Source: Fibrobacterota bacterium (lineage in GTDB: Bacteria; Fibrobacterota; Chitinivibrionia; Chitinivibrionales; JANQEN01). Taken from it: DNA of 7,231 nucleotides. Shown here piece after piece: positions 4,930 through 7,231 of this stretch; position 1 is the first letter of the stretch; each line of letters begins with the position of its first letter. The translations under genes and the position numbers were made by a program. The notes under the pieces were generated by a model. The model did not search any database. It was not told where the DNA came from and saw only the letters and a program-made list of their open reading frames with translations. Where the stretch lies: assembly GCA_030619215.1 (NCBI GenBank), contig JAUXBV010000165.1, positions 1-7,231 on the forward strand, in the 5' to 3' direction.

Positions 4930-6225
4930 TTAATATGATATTGATATATCTGCTCCAACCTTAACAAAATCCTCAACAAACGCAGGATAAGTCACGGCTG
5001 CGGATTCCGCAGTCTCGATAATCGTTTCTCCTTCTGCAACCATCCCTGCCAAGGCGAGAGCCATGACAACGCGGTGGTCGTTTTGGCCGTTTACCTTACA
5101 GCCTTTTAGTTTACTTTTGTGTATTATAAGCCCATCATCTTTTTCCTCGATATTTGCACCCATCTTGGAAAGCTCTCCAGCCATAACTTTTATACGGTCA
5201 GTCTCTTTTATGCGAGCTTGTTTTACATTGACAATGGAAGTGGTTCCTTTGGCAATGCAGCCAAGAACAGAAAAGGCGGGCAGAGCGTCGGGCATTGTAT
5301 TCAGGTCGATTTCAATGCCATTAATTTTTCCTTGGGTATTTACAAGGGCTGAATTTTGTCTTCTTTCAACAGTTACACCCATTCTTTCGAGTATGGCAAA
5401 GACCTCTTTATCACCCTGCGGGTCGGAGAAATCTATGTTGTCAAGCGTAACGGGCCCTCCGGTCAGCGCGGCAGCCACAGCGCCAAAAGTTGCGGAGGAA
5501 AAATCTCCGGGAATTCTCTGCTGAAAGGAAGGGTAACTCTGATTGCCATATACTGTGAATGTCGAGAAGTCATCTGACACTTCATGTTTAATGTTCATTT
5601 TGTTAAGCCACCACAGTGTCATTTCCACGTATGGTTTTTCGTGGAGATTTTCAACATGAATAGTTGTTTTATTATTAATGCAAGGCGCTGCGAAAAGAAT
5701 GCTTGAAAGAAATTGTGAGGTAATACCACTTACAGTGGTTTCTCCGCCGGTCAGTGGCCCCTGAATGGTAAAGGGGACGTCACCTGGTTCCTGTAGTAGT
5801 GAGTATCGTGCGCCCAGCTTGGAAAGTGCTTTAAGCAAAGGTTTCATGGGGCGGGTGCGCAGGGATTCGTCACCGTCAAATGTCCGAGGCCTGTCTCCGA
5901 GAGCCGCTGCTGATGTAAATAAACGGGTGCCTGTGCCGGAGTTACCTAAAAAAAGCTTATCAGTGCCGAGAGTGTAATTGGTACCTATCCCTTTAATTTT
6001 CAATGTTTCATTGGAAATACCGTACTTTGCGCCAAGCCCTTCTGCTGCATCAAGTGCGGAGCGCCCATCGCCTTCAAGAAGGGGGCATTCAATGGTTGAT
6101 TCCCCATCTGCAAGCGTCGCAATAAGTAGCGCCCTTATGGTATGTGATTTTGAGGGCGGGACGGTAATGGCGCCTTTTAGTTTTGATTTGTTTACTTTCC
6201 AGATCATATTAAATCCATCTATCAT
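4930..6225 (-). CDS. aroA: 5-enolpyruvylshikimate-3-phosphate synthase AroA
   Basis: This 431-residue cytoplasmic enzyme transfers enolpyruvyl from PEP to shikimate 3-phosphate, step 6 of chorismate synthesis. The two-lobed repeat fold is shown by PPSKSHTIRA (23-32; K26, S27, R31), LGNSGTGTRLF (93-103), GDESLRTRPM (118-127), SQFLSSILFAAP (170-181), PGDFSSATF (239-247), MPDALPAF (311-318, catalytic D313), RIKETDRIK (338-346, E341) and NDHRVVMALALAG (382-394). The residue after R101 is Leu, where the glyphosate-sensitive E. coli-type enzyme has Pro (GNAGTAMRP), so it is not a plain class I enzyme. Glyphosate response is not predictable from this alone. The start is uncertain. The ATG at 6225 lies 8 bp after the aroE stop but has no clear ribosome-binding site. 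The in-frame ATG at 6207 (M7) has GATGGA six bases upstream and matches family N-termini better. It is co-transcribed with aroE and ends 6 bp from the CAP gene. Confidence 0.96.
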   Translation of the reverse strand: MIDGFNMIWKVNKSKLKGAITVPPSKSHTIRALLIATLADGESTIECPLLEGDGRSALDAAEGLGAKYGISNETLKIKGIGTNYTLGTDKLFLGNSGTGTRLFTSAAALGDRPRTFDGDESLRTRPMKPLLKALSKLGARYSLLQEPGDVPFTIQGPLTGGETTVSGITSQFLSSILFAAPCINNKTTIHVENLHEKPYVEMTLWWLNKMNIKHEVSDDFSTFTVYGNQSYPSFQQRIPGDFSSATFGAVAAALTGGPVTLDNIDFSDPQGDKEVFAILERMGVTVERRQNSALVNTQGKINGIEIDLNTMPDALPAFSVLGCIAKGTTSIVNVKQARIKETDRIKVMAGELSKMGANIEEKDDGLIIHKSKLKGCKVNGQNDHRVVMALALAGMVAEGETIIETAESAAVTYPAFVEDFVKVGADISISY

Positions 6226-6233
6226 TTACAAAG

Positions 6234-7100
6234 TTAAATAAGCGATTGCAACTCTTCTATATCAAAAAGAGTTTCCCCCGCTTCCACTCCGGTCCAGTAT
6301 TTAAACGATGCCAGCCCTTGGTATAAAAGCATGCGCAGACCATTCTGCGTTTGACAACCTGTTTTTTCTGCATATTTGAGGAGTTGGGTTTCTGCAGGGT
6401 TATAGATAGTATCAAAAACAAACATGCCTTTATGAAAGGCGTCCTGTGGCAAAGGGGATTTGTCGGAATCCGGAGATAAACCGACAGAAGTACAGTTAAT
6501 AAGCAGCGTACACTCCTTCAGGTGTTTTTTACACTCCTTTGAACCGAACAGCGCAGAGGCAACAGTAACACCTGTTTTCCCGGAAATTTCAGAAGAGAGG
6601 TTTTCGATACGCGATTTATTCCTGCCTGTAATGGTAAGAGATTTTATTTTTTTTTCTTTTGCAATAGCAAATCCCAATGTTCTCGCAGCTCCTCCGTTAC
6701 CCAGAATAACAACGGCGCCGTTATTAACGTCATGGCCACCGCTTTCAAGGGCTTTGAAAAATCCTGTCGCATCGGTAGTAGTACCAATGAGCAGTTCATT
6801 TTCAAAATAGAGCGTATTCACCGTGCCGGTCAGTTTTGACAGCTCGGAAATGCTGTCGCAATAATGTATTACATCACTTTTATACGGAATAGTTACGTTT
6901 GCGCCGGCAAAATTAAATGCGCGAAGAGCATGCATGGCAGAGTGTAAATCTTTTTTCTGCACTTTGAGCGGAATGTATACAAAGGGTAAATCAAGCTTGC
7001 TGAAAGCATGGTTCTGTATAATTGGAGATATTGAGTGTTTTACCGGATTTCCAAGCAATCCGATAAATCTTGTATTACCAGTAATTATTTGATGATCCAT
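6234..7100 (-). CDS. aroE: Shikimate dehydrogenase AroE
   Basis: This 288-residue cytoplasmic enzyme reduces 3-dehydroshikimate to shikimate with NADPH, step 4 of the shikimate pathway. The substrate domain shows GNPVKHSISP (17-26, S23 and S25 for shikimate binding), GANVTIPYK (66-74, catalytic K74), TGTVNT (91-96) and TDATGF (109-114, catalytic D110). The nucleotide domain has the glycine-rich GNGGAAR (134-140) and ITGRNKSR (157-164), whose R160 fits the NADP-phosphate contact of the usual NRT motif. NCTSVGL (202-208), DTIYNPAET (230-238) and the C-terminal YQGLASF (260-266, Q261) complete the family pattern. Length is slightly above the common 270-280. A GAAGGT ribosome-binding site lies 10 to 15 bases upstream of the ATG, a somewhat long spacing. 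It is the first gene of an aroE-aroA pair. Confidence 0.96.
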   Translation of the reverse strand: MDHQIITGNTRFIGLLGNPVKHSISPIIQNHAFSKLDLPFVYIPLKVQKKDLHSAMHALRAFNFAGANVTIPYKSDVIHYCDSISELSKLTGTVNTLYFENELLIGTTTDATGFFKALESGGHDVNNGAVVILGNGGAARTLGFAIAKEKKIKSLTITGRNKSRIENLSSEISGKTGVTVASALFGSKECKKHLKECTLLINCTSVGLSPDSDKSPLPQDAFHKGMFVFDTIYNPAETQLLKYAEKTGCQTQNGLRMLLYQGLASFKYWTGVEAGETLFDIEELQSLI

Positions 7101-7141
7101 TTAATTTATTACCTTCATAAAGAAAATAGGATTTTAAAAAT

Positions 7142-7150
7142 ATGATACCA
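7142..7150 (-). promoter_or_regulatory. Candidate extended -10 promoter for aroE-aroA
   Basis: On the minus strand TGG-TATCAT (7150-7142) is an extended -10 element (5 of 6 match) without a good -35 box at 17 bases. A start near 7135 gives a leader of about 35 bases before the aroE ATG. The same ATGGTAT core occurs in the candidate promoter of the 66-aa gene at 84-90. Confidence 0.33.
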
Positions 7151-7176
7151 TAAAATAAAATACGTAGATGTTAACT

Positions 7177-7231
7177 TTAATGCATTGTTAGTTGTATTTT
7201 TATAAAATAAAATTTAATGGAGCATTGTATG
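7177..7231 (+). promoter_or_regulatory. Possible promoter and first codon of a rightward gene leaving the window
   Basis: GGAG (7219-7222) lies six bases before an ATG that forms the last three bases of the window (7229-7231), a standard translation start geometry. TATAAA (7201-7206) lies 18 bases after a weak TTAATG (7177-7182), placing a start near 7213. If real, this gene would be divergent from aroE. Nothing about its product can be read here. Confidence 0.3.

Noticed and set aside
5063..5524. 153-codon open frame on the + strand inside aroA
   Set aside because: It lies wholly antisense to a secure aroA, has no family likeness and a serine/proline-rich composition typical of a shadow frame.
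6460..6810. 116-codon + strand frame inside aroE
   Set aside because: It is antisense to motif-complete aroE, with no recognisable domain.

Overview
The window carries six full-length genes, one small ORF and the likely first codon of an eighth gene at the right edge. The identifiable genes are bacterial housekeeping genes plus one secreted protein. The secreted protein pairs a CAP domain with a C-terminal tail resembling a type IX secretion (T9SS) type A sorting domain. The acyltransferase and RsmE have Bacteroidetes-like sequence features. Together these suggest a Gram-negative member of the Fibrobacterota/Bacteroidota-type lineages, perhaps a Fibrobacterota/Chitinivibrionia-like organism. 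That placement is inference; no rRNA or other phylogenetic marker is present.

Layout, left to right. Positions 1-148 are AT-rich and hold a good extended -10 promoter candidate. It leads into a 66-residue small protein (149-349, +) whose C-terminal half resembles FlgM-type anti-sigma helices. A degenerate 7-bp tandem repeat (406-440) abuts the stop codon of a lipid A-type (LpxL/HtrB family) acyltransferase (441-1340, -). That gene is divergent from rsmE, a 16S rRNA m3U1498 methyltransferase (1466-2197, +, GTG start). rsmE converges on aroB (2285-3358, -) across a short spacer holding an inverted repeat and a six-tract G-quadruplex motif on the + strand. A 311-bp gap between aroB and the divergent CAP-domain gene (3670-4923, +) holds a 105-bp nested palindromic element. 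The CAP gene ends 6 bp from the end of the convergent aroA (4930-6225, -). aroA lies 8 bp downstream of aroE (6234-7100, -), forming an aroE-aroA operon. The last 131 bases are AT-rich, with candidate promoters for aroE and for a rightward gene that starts at the window edge.

How the genes work together. aroB, aroE and aroA encode steps 2, 4 and 6 of the shikimate pathway to chorismate. They sit on the same strand, but the oppositely oriented CAP gene and the palindromic element separate aroB from aroEA. The acyltransferase belongs to outer-membrane lipid synthesis and RsmE to ribosome maturation; neither has an obvious functional tie to the aro genes. The most unusual features are the nested palindrome at 3446-3550, the G-rich convergent spacer, the heptad repeat, and the secreted CAP gene inside an aro cluster. 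I saw no CRISPR array, tRNA, rRNA, transposase or defence system.
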